Assembly: GCA_051955535.1 (NCBI GenBank)
Contig: JBQCGP010000038.1
Span: 1-64,000 of the forward strand
DNA: 64,000 nt
DNA from: 13-2-20CM-68-14 sp051955535
GTDB taxonomy: Bacteria; Actinomycetota; Thermoleophilia; Gaiellales; Gaiellaceae
Reading direction: 5' to 3'
Position 1 is the first letter of the stretch. Each line of letters begins with the position of its first letter. The notes beneath the pieces are model-generated. The model made no database searches, was not told the origin of the DNA, and saw nothing but the letters and a program-made list of their open reading frames with translations. Below, one piece after another: positions 19,936 to 28,913 of the stretch. The position numbers and the translations under genes were made by a program.

Positions 19936-20946
19936 TCAGGTCAGCCTGATTCTCGGGTCGATCCAGGCGTACAGGATGTCGATTAACAGGTTGAACACGA
20001 TGATCGCGACGGTAGCGAAGACGACCACCCCCATGACGATCGGCAGGTCGGTCTCTCCGATCGCGCGAATCAGGAGCTTCCCGAGCCCCGGCAGGTTGTA
20101 GATCGTCTCCGTGAAGATCGCTCCTCCGAGCCCGACGCCGATGTCCATCCCGAGCATCGTCACGACCGGCAGCAGGGCGTTGCGGAGGACGTGCGACCGG
20201 AGGACGCGCGCCTCGGGCGCGCCCTTCGCGCGCGCGGTCCGCACGTAGTCCTCGGTCATCGCCTCCATCACGTTCGCGCGGATCATCCGCGCGTAGAGCG
20301 CGGCGAACAGGATCGCGTACGTGATCCAGGGCAGGACCAGGTGGTACGCCCACTGGACGGGCCCTCCGCAGCCGCCTGCGTGGTTGAAGAAATTGCAGTA
20401 ATTCGAGATCGGGAACCAGCCGAGCTTGAACCCGAAGACGTACGCGAAGATCAACCCGATCCAGATCGGGTGCGCGGAGATCCCGATCAGCACGAAGGTC
20501 ATCGAGGTTCGGTCCATGACCGAGCGCGGTCGTAATGCCGAGAGGATCCCGATCGGCAGGGCCATCAGCAGCCAGACGATCACGCCGCCGAACACGAGCG
20601 AGGCCGTGACGGGCGCAGCGGACTTGATCAGCTCGTTGACGGAGGTCGCGCGGATGTACGAATGGCCGAGGTCGCCGTTCGGGCGGACGAACACGGGCAC
20701 TCCGCCAACCCTGACCGGGACGGGCTTGATGAGAGCCCACATGTACTTCCCGTACTGGACGTAGACGGGCCGATCGAGCCCGAGGTGGTGAATCGCGCGG
20801 GCCCGCGCCTGCTGGCTCGAGCCCTGGCCGGCAATCTTCGACGCGAGGTCGTTCGGGACGAGGAAGAAGATCACGAACGTCACGATCGTGACGACGAAAA
20901 ACAGAATGATTGCCCAGAGAACTCGCCTGATCAGGTAGCGGAGCAT
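19936..20946 (-). CDS. oppB: Peptide ABC transporter permease (OppB/DppB type)
   Basis: The first permease subunit of the importer, 336 residues. The N-terminal hydrophobic helix (MLRYLIRRVLWAIILFFVVTIVTFVIFFLVP) is diagnostic of OppB. The central region has further helices, and the EAA loop (TARAKGAPEARVLRSHVLRNALLPVV) contacts the ATPases. It follows oppA by 132 bp. Confidence 0.94.
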   Translation of the reverse strand: MLRYLIRRVLWAIILFFVVTIVTFVIFFLVPNDLASKIAGQGSSQQARARAIHHLGLDRPVYVQYGKYMWALIKPVPVRVGGVPVFVRPNGDLGHSYIRATSVNELIKSAAPVTASLVFGGVIVWLLMALPIGILSALRPRSVMDRTSMTFVLIGISAHPIWIGLIFAYVFGFKLGWFPISNYCNFFNHAGGCGGPVQWAYHLVLPWITYAILFAALYARMIRANVMEAMTEDYVRTARAKGAPEARVLRSHVLRNALLPVVTMLGMDIGVGLGGAIFTETIYNLPGLGKLLIRAIGETDLPIVMGVVVFATVAIIVFNLLIDILYAWIDPRIRLT

Positions 20947-21078
20947 CTCGTCCCTCGCGTTGCCGTGGGCGGAGAGCTTATACGACCCGTCTCGGCCGGA
21001 TGCCGCTGGAACGGCAAGGCGCCGACCCGGTTATCGGATCGGCGCCTTGTCGTCATTCCTGCGTGTGAAGAGTCGCTC

Positions 21079-22752
21079 TTACTTGAGAGCGAGCTTCCCC
21101 ATGTCGATCTCGTAGACCGGCGACGTCTTGACCGTGTTCGTCGCGACACGAGCCGAGAAGAACTCGCGGTCGTTGCGATTGTCGATCGGAGCCGTCGGGG
21201 CCCACGTCTTCTGGATCTGATTGTCAAGGTTGCCGTACGTGGAGAAGCGCTTCGTTCCACGCAGCTGGGAAGCCTTGTTCATCAGCTTGTTCGCCGTCGG
21301 GTTGTTGAAGTAGGACACGTTGTTGTTCTGGACGTCCTGGATCGTGTCTCCCGACAGGAGCTTGTTGATGTAGTCGTACGGATCCGGGAAGTCTTCCTGC
21401 CAACCGATGATGGCGAAGTCATAGTCGTTCCCCTTCTTGCCGAGCGCCGTGAACAGACCGCTCTGGAAGGGCTTGGTGTCGATGTTGGTGTAGCCGATCG
21501 CGTTCAGCTGCGATGCGGCGAGGTGCTGGATCTGCGTGCCCAGCGTCGAAGCGGTGTACCAGTAGTTGATGTGGCCGGTGTGGCCCTTTGCAAGCGACCG
21601 GGCCTTGGCCAGATCCTGCTTGTTCAACGGGTACGCGGTGCACTTCTTGTAGCCGGGGATCGCCGGCGTCAGCATCGAGCACTGCGCCGAACCGGCCCTC
21701 GGGCCGCGGACCTTGACCAGCGAGTTCCGGTTGAGACCGTACTCGACGGCATGCCGGGCGCTCGAATTCGTGAAGACGCCCTTCGACGTGTTCATCACGG
21801 CGTAGTCGACGACCGACGTCGCGAAGACGCGGGCGCGACCCTTGGTGCCGTACTGCGCGAACAGCGGGCCCCACGCGGTCGACGAAAGACCGTCGGCCGA
21901 CCAGTCGAGCTTGCCCTGCTTGGTCAGCAGCAGAGCCTGATCCTGCTGGATCCCGATCTGGTAGTTGAACCCGTTGAGGTTCGCGGGATAAGGCACTGCA
22001 CCGAGCGGCTTGTAGAACTTGTTCCGCCGGATCGTGATCGAGCGGTCAGGCGTGTAACCGGACACGTAGTACGCGCCGGCCGAGACAACCTGCTTCGGCG
22101 CCGTGATCGGCTTCATCGGGAAGTTGAGCGGCGTTGCGCCTTCCTCGATCATCGCCATCAGCGTCGGGAACAGCGAGTTCGCCTTCACCAGCTTGACGAT
22201 GAGCGTGTACTTGCCCTTCGTCACGATGCCGCTGGGCGGGGTCTTCCCGTTCGTGTTGTACGCGAGCGCGCCGACGATATTGACCGAAACGGGATCGGTC
22301 AGGAACGACGCGATCGGCGAGCCCACGTTCGGGTTGAGGATGCGCAGCAGCGTGTGCTTGTAGTTCGCCGCCGTGACGGGGCTACCGTCACTGAACCGCA
22401 TGCCCTGGCGCAGGTGGAACGTGTATACCCGCCCGTTTCTCGAGACGGTGTAGCTCTTCGCACCCTCGTTGAGGAGGCGATAGCCGCGGGCGCCCTCCGC
22501 GTGAGCGAAGTTGAGGAGCGGCCGCTGCGTCAGCCATTCGTACTGCGACTCGGGGACGTAGTACGAACGCTGAGGATCGATGTTCTCGATGCCGGCGAAG
22601 AGGTTGACATTGAGAATGCCACCCTTCTTGGCAACCGAGCTCTGGGGCGCGCTCTGTTTCTTGGCGCTCCCTGTGCTCGCGATGCCGGACGTCGCCAACA
22701 TCGCCGCTCCCGCCGCCAGCATGACGAGCGACAGCGTCAATCGCTTATACAT
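21079..22752 (-). CDS. oppA: Peptide-binding protein, ABC transporter family 5
   Basis: The extracytoplasmic receptor of the transporter, 557 residues. The start ATG at 22752 has GGAGG and AAGGAG upstream; further upstream Met codons would spoil the signal peptide. The secretion signal (MYKRLTLSLVMLAAGAAMLATSGIASTGSAKK) lacks a lipobox cysteine, unusual for a receptor that must stay near the membrane in Gram-positive bacteria. The family 5 core includes GKYTLIVKLVKAN and HLRQGMRFSDGSPVTAANYKHTLLRILNP. It lies between the two permease genes. Confidence 0.93.
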   Translation of the reverse strand: MYKRLTLSLVMLAAGAAMLATSGIASTGSAKKQSAPQSSVAKKGGILNVNLFAGIENIDPQRSYYVPESQYEWLTQRPLLNFAHAEGARGYRLLNEGAKSYTVSRNGRVYTFHLRQGMRFSDGSPVTAANYKHTLLRILNPNVGSPIASFLTDPVSVNIVGALAYNTNGKTPPSGIVTKGKYTLIVKLVKANSLFPTLMAMIEEGATPLNFPMKPITAPKQVVSAGAYYVSGYTPDRSITIRRNKFYKPLGAVPYPANLNGFNYQIGIQQDQALLLTKQGKLDWSADGLSSTAWGPLFAQYGTKGRARVFATSVVDYAVMNTSKGVFTNSSARHAVEYGLNRNSLVKVRGPRAGSAQCSMLTPAIPGYKKCTAYPLNKQDLAKARSLAKGHTGHINYWYTASTLGTQIQHLAASQLNAIGYTNIDTKPFQSGLFTALGKKGNDYDFAIIGWQEDFPDPYDYINKLLSGDTIQDVQNNNVSYFNNPTANKLMNKASQLRGTKRFSTYGNLDNQIQKTWAPTAPIDNRNDREFFSARVATNTVKTSPVYEIDMGKLALK

Positions 22753-22878
22753 CTGACTCCTTTCCTCCAGAAATAGGCCGGGACGTAAAAACCGGCCGCA
22801 GAAAGATCTGCACGAACCCTTTGACGTCCCGTCTCGCTTTTGGTTAGCGCGGGAGTCTAGCCGGGTTTCCGCTGACAC

Positions 22879-23007
22879 CTTTAGCGCGCAGAACGCGGGT
22901 CCCAAGGCGCCGACTCGGCGGCGCCGCCTGGAGGCCGTGCGGGCTTCGCCCGTGCGGCCGTCTTGACCCGATGCCGCTAGGAGACCCGGTTTTCAGCGCG
23001 CAGAACG
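22879..23007 (-). repeat. Duplicated end of oppC enclosing a dispersed hairpin repeat
   Basis: The last bases of oppC (CGCGTTCTGCGCGCT) recur about 100 bp downstream (near 22881-22895). Between the two copies is a hairpin repeat (22932-22975: CGGGTCAAGACGGCCGC..GGCGAAGCC..CACGGCCTCC) closely similar to 16458-16500. This looks like an insertion with a duplicated flank. The 240-bp gap between oppC and oppA holds nothing else. Confidence 0.55.
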
Positions 23008-24081
23008 CGGATCGAACGCATCGCGTAGACCATCGCCGAGAAGGTTGAAGGCGAGGGTCGTGAACAGGATCGCGAGCCCGGGCCAGAGCATCAGCCAGGG
23101 CTGCGTCAAGTAGTACTGCGGCGCCGTCGAGAGCAGGTTGCCCCACGTCGGCGTGTTCGGATTGATGCCCAGGCCGAGGAAGGACAGGCTCGCTTCGAGC
23201 AGGATGTACGCCGCCATCGTCAGCGTCGAGTACACGATGATCGGCGCAACCAGGTGCGGGATGATGTGCGAGCGCATGATCCGTGAATCGCTGGCGCCGA
23301 TCATCCTCGCGGCCTCGACGAACTCCTTCTCGCGCAGCGAGAGCACCTGCGCGCGCATGATCCGCGCGGGATAGAACCAGCCGAGCAGGCTGAAGACGAG
23401 GACGAGAGTTATGACCCCTTGGGGAAAGACCCCGAAGGTGATGTGGTTGATGCGCGGCCCCACCGTCGCGCTCAGCGCGATGATGAAGAGCAGGGCAGGA
23501 AAGACCATCGTCAGCTCGATCACGCGCGAGATGAAGGTGTCGATCCAGCCGCGGTAGTAGCCGGCGAGGGTCCCGAGGAGGACCCCGATGGTCATCACCC
23601 CCAGCGTCGAGAGGACCGCGACTTCGAGCGAGGCGCGCGCGCCGTAGACCAGGCGCAGGAACTCGTCGTAGCCGAGCACGCCGTCGGCGCCGAGGATGTA
23701 GAGCTGCTGCTGATGTGGGTGCGCAACGCAGTCGGGCGGCGGGATCGCGAAGCCGGCGCACTTGACGTGCGAGAACGGCCCAACGGGCAGCGCTTGGACA
23801 CCGGCGCTCCCGGCGTCCTGGTTGAAGTCATTGACGCCATGGCCCAGGAAGTGCGCCGCGATCGGCCCGCCGATGATGGCGGTGAGGACGAGGAGGATGA
23901 TGAAGACCCCGCTGCCGATCGCGACCTTGTCGCGGCGGAAGCGGCGCCAGACCTGTTCCCAGTAGCCGCGGGCACGGACACCTTCCGTCTCGCCCAGCTC
24001 GCCGTGGGTCTCGACTGCGACGGCAGAGGCAAGCCCGGCTTGTGAGCCGACGAGCTCTCGCTCTTTTTGCTCGGTCGCCAA
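22993..24081 (-). CDS. oppC: Peptide ABC transporter permease (OppC/DppC type)
   Basis: Second permease of the importer, 362 residues. A long cytoplasmic N-terminus precedes the OppC_N segment (YWEQVWRRFRRDKVAIGSGVFIILLVLTAIIGG). The transmembrane domain carries the EAA loop (AARMIGASDSRIMRSHIIPHLVAPIIV). A long external loop (about 70-125) between the first two helices includes CAGFAIPPPDC. It is the first gene of the cassette, 70 bp downstream of atpG. Confidence 0.93.
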   Translation of the reverse strand: MATEQKERELVGSQAGLASAVAVETHGELGETEGVRARGYWEQVWRRFRRDKVAIGSGVFIILLVLTAIIGGPIAAHFLGHGVNDFNQDAGSAGVQALPVGPFSHVKCAGFAIPPPDCVAHPHQQQLYILGADGVLGYDEFLRLVYGARASLEVAVLSTLGVMTIGVLLGTLAGYYRGWIDTFISRVIELTMVFPALLFIIALSATVGPRINHITFGVFPQGVITLVLVFSLLGWFYPARIMRAQVLSLREKEFVEAARMIGASDSRIMRSHIIPHLVAPIIVYSTLTMAAYILLEASLSFLGLGINPNTPTWGNLLSTAPQYYLTQPWLMLWPGLAILFTTLAFNLLGDGLRDAFDPRSAR

Positions 24082-24151
24082 GAGTCGGAATATAACCCGC
24101 GCAGGGTTTTCCCTGCCCGTATCACTCTGAGACGGGCGTTCAGGTGAGTTG

Positions 24152-25042
24152 TTAGGCAGTCAGAGCGTCGGCGCCCGCGACGACTTCGAGGATCTCCTGC
24201 GTGATCTCGGCCTGGCGGGCCCTGTTCATCGCCAGCGTCAGGTTCGCGATCAGCTCGCCGGCGTTCTTCGAGGCATTCCGCATCGCGGTCATGCGCGCCC
24301 CCTGCTCGGATGCCGCCGACTCCAGCAACGCCCGGTAGAGCTCCGTCTCGACGTAGACCGGGAGCAGCCGCGCCAGGATCTCCTCGGGCTCGGGCTCGTA
24401 GATGAAGTCGCCGCGCAGCGCCGCCTCCTGGCGATCCTCGTCTTCGCCCCCCTGGATCACGTGCTCCGGGATCGGCAGCAGATCCTGGGTCGTCACCTCC
24501 TGGACGAGCGCAGACTGGAAGTGGTTGTAGATGACGACGACCCGGTCGATCTCCTCGCTTGCGTAGAGGTCGGCGACCTTGTGGGCGACTGCCTGCGCGT
24601 CGGAGTATTCGGGCCGCTCGGTGAACCCCTGCCAGCTCTGGACGAGGTCGTAGCCACGGAACGTCAGGCTCGATCGTCCGCGGCGTCCAACCACGAGCCA
24701 GCTGACCTCGAGCCCTTCGCCTCGCAGCTCGCGCTCGAGCGCGAAGGCGCGGCGGAGGATCTGCGCGTTGAATGCGCCGGCCAGGCCGCGGTCGGCGGTA
24801 ACGGGCACAACCGCGACCCGCCTTACCTCGCGCCGCTCGAGAAGAGGCAGGCGAACCGAGCCGGAGGCACGTGCCGTGACCGCCATCAGCTCCAGCATCC
24901 GGTCGGCATAGGGCCGCAGGGCCTCGATGCGCGTCTGCGCCCGGCGGAGACGCGCCGAAGCGACCAGCTCGAACGCCTTCGTGATCTTCTGCGTGTTGCC
25001 GACGGACCGGATCCGCCGCTTCAGGTCCTGGACGGTGGCCAT
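24152..25042 (-). CDS. atpG: ATP synthase F1 gamma subunit
   Basis: Gamma is the central rotating shaft of F1. The start MATVQDLKRRIRSVGNTQKITKAFELVASARLRRAQ forms the N-terminal coiled-coil helix. VVPVTADRGLAGAFNAQILRRA is the Rossmann-like middle, and the C-terminal helix ENASKNAGELIANLTLAMNRARQAEITQEILEVVAGADAL carries the family signature. It is 296 residues, 3 bp after atpA. In nearly all bacteria atpD follows; here oppC does. Confidence 0.96.
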   Translation of the reverse strand: MATVQDLKRRIRSVGNTQKITKAFELVASARLRRAQTRIEALRPYADRMLELMAVTARASGSVRLPLLERREVRRVAVVPVTADRGLAGAFNAQILRRAFALERELRGEGLEVSWLVVGRRGRSSLTFRGYDLVQSWQGFTERPEYSDAQAVAHKVADLYASEEIDRVVVIYNHFQSALVQEVTTQDLLPIPEHVIQGGEDEDRQEAALRGDFIYEPEPEEILARLLPVYVETELYRALLESAASEQGARMTAMRNASKNAGELIANLTLAMNRARQAEITQEILEVVAGADALTA

Positions 25043-25045
25043 CGC

Positions 25046-26569
25046 CTAGACCGCGGCGGTCTCCTTGACCGAGAAGGTCTTGGCGAACTTCTCGATCTCC
25101 CCGCGAAGCTTCTCCTGGAGCTCGTCCGGGAACTGCTTCGTCTCCCCGATCTCCTGGTAGATCGAGCCTTCCGTCCGTAGGTGCTCGCGCAGCTCCGTCT
25201 GGAAGCGCTGCACCTCGTCGGTCGGGATGTCGTCGAGGAAGCCCTCGTTGCCGGCGAAGATCGCGGCGACCTGCTCCTCGAGCGCCCACGGGTCGTACTG
25301 CGGCTGGTTCAACGTGGCCACCATCCGCTCGCCGCGCGCCAGCGTCTTCTGCGTCGCAGGGTCGAGCTCGGAGCCGAACTGCGAGAACGCCTCGAGCTCG
25401 CGGTACTGCGCGAGGTCGAGCTTCAGGCGGCCGGCGACCGCTCGCATCGCCTTCGTCTGGGCGCTCCCGCCGACGCGCGAGACCGAGATGCCGACGTTGA
25501 TCGCAGGCCGGACGCCCGAGTAGAAGAGCTCGGACTCCAGGAAGATCTGGCCGTCCGTGATGGAGATCACGTTCGTCGGGATGTAGGCGGAGACGTCGCC
25601 CGCCTGGGTCTCGACGACTGGCAGCGCCGTCAGCGAGCCGCCGCCGCGTTCATCCGAGAGCTTCACGGCGCGCTCGAGCAGGCGCGAGTGGAGGTAGAAG
25701 ACGTCTCCGGGATAGGCCTCGCGGCCGGGCGGACGGCGCAGCAGCAGCGACATCTGGCGGTACGCGTCCGCGTGCTTGGAGAGGTCGTCGTACATGCAGA
25801 GCGCGTGCCGACCCTCGTAGAGGAAGTACTCGCCCATCGCGCAGCCTGCGTACGGAGCCATCCACTTGATCGGCGCCGCCTCGGAGGCGCCGGCGGTGAC
25901 GATGATCGTGTAGTCCATCGCACCGGCGTCCTTGAGACGTTCGTAGACCTGCGCGACGGTCGACTCCTTCTGGCCGATCGCGACGTAGACGCAAACGATG
26001 TCCTGCCCCCGCTGGTTGAGGATCGTGTCGACGAGGATCGCCGTCTTGCCGGTGCCGCGGTCGCCGATGATCAACTCGCGCTGGCCGCGGCCGATCGGGA
26101 TCATCGAGTCGATCGCCTTGAGCCCCGTCTGCAGCGGCTCCTTCACGGGCTGGCGGGCGACGACGCCGGGCGCCTTGAACTCCATCGGGCGCGTCTCGCT
26201 CGTATCGATCGGGCCCTGCCCGTCCAGAGGCTGGCCGAGCGGGTTGACGATCCGGCCGATCAGCGCCTCGCCGACCGGGATGCTCGCGACCTGGCCCGTG
26301 CGCTTGACGACCTCGCCTTCCTTGACGTGTTCCCACTCGCCGAACAGCGCCGTGCCGACGTTGTCCTCCTCGAGGTTGAACGCGATGCCGGTGACGCCGT
26401 GCTCGAACTCGAGCATCTCCGACGCGACGGCGTTCTCGAGCCCGTAGACGCGGGCGATTCCGTCGCCGACCTGGAGCACGCTGCCGACCTCCGCGAGGTC
26501 GGTCTCGACGTCGTACTGCTCGATCCGCTGCTTGAGGATCGAGGTGATCTCTTCGGGTCGCAGTTTCAA
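25046..26569 (-). CDS. atpA: ATP synthase F1 alpha subunit
   Basis: Alpha forms the non-catalytic sites of the F1 hexamer. Walker A GDRGTGKTAILVDTILNQ, the signature PAINVGISVSRVGGSAQ, and the arginine finger region are intact. The 507-residue length is standard and the N-terminus MKLRPEEITSILKQRIEQYDVE is typical. Its ATG overlaps the atpH stop (ATGA). Confidence 0.97.
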   Translation of the reverse strand: MKLRPEEITSILKQRIEQYDVETDLAEVGSVLQVGDGIARVYGLENAVASEMLEFEHGVTGIAFNLEEDNVGTALFGEWEHVKEGEVVKRTGQVASIPVGEALIGRIVNPLGQPLDGQGPIDTSETRPMEFKAPGVVARQPVKEPLQTGLKAIDSMIPIGRGQRELIIGDRGTGKTAILVDTILNQRGQDIVCVYVAIGQKESTVAQVYERLKDAGAMDYTIIVTAGASEAAPIKWMAPYAGCAMGEYFLYEGRHALCMYDDLSKHADAYRQMSLLLRRPPGREAYPGDVFYLHSRLLERAVKLSDERGGGSLTALPVVETQAGDVSAYIPTNVISITDGQIFLESELFYSGVRPAINVGISVSRVGGSAQTKAMRAVAGRLKLDLAQYRELEAFSQFGSELDPATQKTLARGERMVATLNQPQYDPWALEEQVAAIFAGNEGFLDDIPTDEVQRFQTELREHLRTEGSIYQEIGETKQFPDELQEKLRGEIEKFAKTFSVKETAAV

Positions 26570-27102
26570 GCGGCTCTCCCTTTCAGCTCGTTACGAAGAT
26601 TGTTAAGCCGGCCGCGCACGCTCGCGTCGAGGCGCAGCGAGCCGGCCTGTAGGACGATGCCACCGATCAGATCCGGGTCGACGCGGCGCGTCGCCACGAC
26701 CGGACGGCCGGAAGCTTTTTCGATCTGCGCGATCACGTCGCGCGCCTCGTCCTCCGAGAGCGGCACGGCCGTGGTCAGCTCGACGTCGAGGACGCCCTCC
26801 TCCTGGGCGACGATGCGCTCGAAGTCGCGCGCGATCTCCTCGATCTCGCCGGCGCGGCCCTTGTCGGTGAGCAGCATCAGGAAGTTGCGGACGAGCTGCT
26901 CCTCGCCGCCGAGCAGCTCCTCGAGGGCCGAGACCTTGAGGCGGTGGTCGAGCTGCGGGTTGCGGAGGAGCTCACGAAGCTCCGGGACCTGGCGCTGCGC
27001 CTCGACGAAGTCGCCGAGCTCCTCGCGCACGGCGTCGACCCGGTTCTCGTCCTTGGCCGCCTCGTACAGGGCGCGGGCGTAGACACGGTGGGCTACCGGC
27101 AT
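26566..27102 (-). CDS. atpH: ATP synthase delta subunit (OSCP-like)
   Basis: Delta ties the F1 head to the peripheral stalk. The ATG at 27102 gives MPVAHRVYARALYEAAKDENRVDAVREELGDF, a classical delta start, and 178 residues. The C-terminal signature DPDLIGGIVLQAGSLRLDASVRGRLNNLRNEL is present. Extending upstream would run through atpF. It overlaps atpA by 4 bp and lies 5 bp after atpF. Confidence 0.94.
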   Translation of the reverse strand: MPVAHRVYARALYEAAKDENRVDAVREELGDFVEAQRQVPELRELLRNPQLDHRLKVSALEELLGGEEQLVRNFLMLLTDKGRAGEIEEIARDFERIVAQEEGVLDVELTTAVPLSEDEARDVIAQIEKASGRPVVATRRVDPDLIGGIVLQAGSLRLDASVRGRLNNLRNELKGRAA

Positions 27103-27107
27103 GCGTC

Positions 27108-27632
27108 TTAGTCGTTCCTGGTCAGGACGGAGAAGTCGAGGTCCCCGATCGCCTCGTCGATCAGGCGGCGCTGGTCCTTGTCGTCGAGCGCGCCGCGCGT
27201 GATCTTCTCGGCGGCGATCAGGCTGAGCTCCGCGACCTCCGCTCGGATCGCCTCGAGCGCACGGCGCGTCTCGGCGTCGATCTGCCGGCTCGTCTCGGCC
27301 AGCCGCCGTTGCCGATCGGCTTCGGCCTCGTTCTTGACGCGGCGCATCTGGGCGTCGGCCTCCTGCCGAGCCACCGACCGGATCTCCTCGGCTTCGCCGC
27401 GAGCTTCGCCGATCAGCTTCCGGTGTTCCTCGAGCAGCCGGCGCGCCTCGTCCCGCGCGTTGTCGGCCTCCTCCAGCGCACGGCGAATGCGCTGCTGGCG
27501 ATCGTCGATGAGCTTCTGGATGGGCCCGAACGCATACCGCTTGAGCACGAACAGCGCGATCAGGAAGCAGACGATCGTCCAGATCATCAGCCCTGGGGTG
27601 ACCTGGATCAGGGGGTTGGAGCCGAGGATCAT
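27108..27632 (-). CDS. atpF: ATP synthase Fo subunit b
   Basis: Subunit b is the peripheral stator stalk. The start chosen (ATG 27632, MILGSNPLIQVTPGLMIWT) has AGGAG 8 nt upstream; an ATG 21 nt further upstream is less well placed. One membrane helix (IWTIVCFLIALFVLKRYAF) is followed by a long charged coiled coil (about 40-150). The length is 174 residues. The ribosome binding site lies inside the end helix of structured element B, so its accessibility may depend on that fold. Confidence 0.93.
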   Translation of the reverse strand: MILGSNPLIQVTPGLMIWTIVCFLIALFVLKRYAFGPIQKLIDDRQQRIRRALEEADNARDEARRLLEEHRKLIGEARGEAEEIRSVARQEADAQMRRVKNEAEADRQRRLAETSRQIDAETRRALEAIRAEVAELSLIAAEKITRGALDDKDQRRLIDEAIGDLDFSVLTRND

Positions 27633-27633
27633 C

Positions 27634-27797
27634 AGTGGCTCTCCTGGTGACATTGGTGGATGGCTGGTGCGCTAGCACCAAGCGAGGCAAGGACGCAGGG
27701 AGTGTTCGGGCCAAGAGGCCCGGGCGCGACTGAGGACGCCGCATCGCGCCGCGTGATAGCGCGCCAGGCGCCGCCGGATGTTGCCAGGAGGGCCACT
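27634..27797 (+). ncRNA. Structured RNA element, copy B, antisense within the ATP synthase operon (unknown family)
   Basis: On the plus strand the ends 27634-27654 and 27777-27797 form a 21-bp helix containing four G-U pairs; on the other strand these would be A-C mismatches, so the plus strand is the likely RNA. Inside are hairpin TGGTGC-GCTA-GCACCA, the linker AGGCAAG, GACGC-AGGGA-GTGTT, CGGGCC-AAGA-GGCCCG, GGCG-CGACTGAGGA-CGCC, a longer variable hairpin and GCCGCC, in the order seen in copy A. The element occupies the whole 163-nt atpE-atpF gap, where ATP synthase genes are otherwise 3-5 bp apart or overlapping. It includes part of the atpE stop codon and the atpF ribosome binding site. 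Confidence 0.75.
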
Positions 27798-28056
27798 AGA
27801 CGAGGACGTAGGCGAGGATCGAACCGAGGAGGCCGTAGAACACGACTGCCTCGGTCAGCGCGAAGCCGAGCCACTGGATGCCCTGGAGCTCTCCCCGGAG
27901 CTCGGGCTGCCGGGCGACCGACTGGATCATCGAGCCGAAGATGTTGCCGATGCCGACGCCGGCGCCGAGCGCGCCGAGGCCGACACCGAGCGCGAGGCCG
28001 ATCGCCTTGCCGGCCTTCGTGACGTCGCCCGAGGTGGCGGCGAGAAGAATGCTCAT
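27796..28056 (-). CDS. atpE: ATP synthase Fo subunit c (proteolipid ring)
   Basis: Subunit c forms the ion-driven rotor ring. Two membrane helices are joined by the polar loop ARQPEL; the ion-binding carboxylate is the Glu in GFALTEAVVFYGLL. The residue after it is Ala rather than Ser or Thr, and the glutamine of the sodium motif is not evident in helix 1, so protons are the likely ion. It is 86 residues. AGGAGG precedes the ATG. Confidence 0.96.
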   Translation of the reverse strand: MSILLAATSGDVTKAGKAIGLALGVGLGALGAGVGIGNIFGSMIQSVARQPELRGELQGIQWLGFALTEAVVFYGLLGSILAYVLV

Positions 28057-28064
28057 GGTTCCTC

Positions 28065-28913
28065 CTAGTGCTCAGGCTCGATCGCCGAGCCGATGTAGAT
28101 GGCGGACAGGGCAGCGAAAATGAAGGCCTGGATGCCGACGACGATGACGACCTCGAAGAGGTAGAAGACGACCGTCGGGATCAGGACCGGGAGCAGCTTC
28201 AGGGACTGGAAGATGAAGATCAGTCCGAGGAAGGTCAGGATCAGGATGTGGCCGGCGAGCATGTTCGCGAAAAGTCGGACGCTCAGTGAGATCAGCCGCA
28301 TGAACTGGCCGAGCACTTCGAGCGGCACGATCAGCGCCAGCAGCGCCTTGGGCGCCTCCGGGATCCAACTCTTGAAGTAGCGCACCGGCCCGTTCCAGCG
28401 GATCCCCTCGTAGTGCGTGAAGACGAAGGTCAGCAGGGCGAGCGCGAGCGTCACCGACAGCGACGAGGTGGCCGCATAGATGCCCCACGTCGGCACGCCG
28501 TGCCATGTCTCGCCGGTGAGCGGCAGCGGGATGAAGCCGATCAGGTTGATGACGAAGATGAACAGAAGCAGCGAGGCGCAGTACGGGAACCAGCGGCCGA
28601 TCGCCTTCGACGGGAGGCCCTGCTCCGCGATCTGCACCTGGGCGATCTCGTAGATCTGCTCGCCGACGGCCTCACGCTTGCCGCCGCGGCTGCGCATCAA
28701 GAAGAGGCCGAGCAGGATCGTCAGCGCCGTGCCGATGAACAGGTAGACGACTGCCTTCGTGATCGAAAGGTTGAGCGGGCCGAGGTGGATCGGGATCCAC
28801 TCGTGCTGCTCGAACTCCGTCGTCGGATCGAACTTGCCCCGCGCGAGTGCGGTGCTCGGCAGGAACGCGGCTCCGATCACGACTGTGAGCGTGGTGACCC
28901 AGAGCCGTTTCAT
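28065..28913 (-). CDS. atpB: ATP synthase Fo subunit a
   Basis: Subunit a provides the two half-channels for protons. The 282-residue protein has an N-terminal signal-like helix, several membrane helices, and the key segment LEVLGQFMRLISLSVRLFANMLAGHILI, whose conserved Arg (in SVRLFANM) faces the c-ring. QAFIFAALSAIYIGSAIE ends the protein in the usual way. It overlaps the atpI-like gene by 4 bp. Confidence 0.96.
   Translation of the reverse strand: MKRLWVTTLTVVIGAAFLPSTALARGKFDPTTEFEQHEWIPIHLGPLNLSITKAVVYLFIGTALTILLGLFLMRSRGGKREAVGEQIYEIAQVQIAEQGLPSKAIGRWFPYCASLLLFIFVINLIGFIPLPLTGETWHGVPTWGIYAATSSLSVTLALALLTFVFTHYEGIRWNGPVRYFKSWIPEAPKALLALIVPLEVLGQFMRLISLSVRLFANMLAGHILILTFLGLIFIFQSLKLLPVLIPTVVFYLFEVVIVVGIQAFIFAALSAIYIGSAIEPEH

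Noticed and set aside
27632..27874. Open frame across the atpE-atpF gap
   Set aside because: It lies over the structured RNA element; its similarity to a frame at 17646-17811 reflects conserved RNA, and the two frames need insertions and different reading contexts.
27796..28056. Sodium-type ATP synthase c subunit
   Set aside because: The residue after the ion-binding Glu is Ala, and the helix-1 Gln of sodium motifs is not evident.
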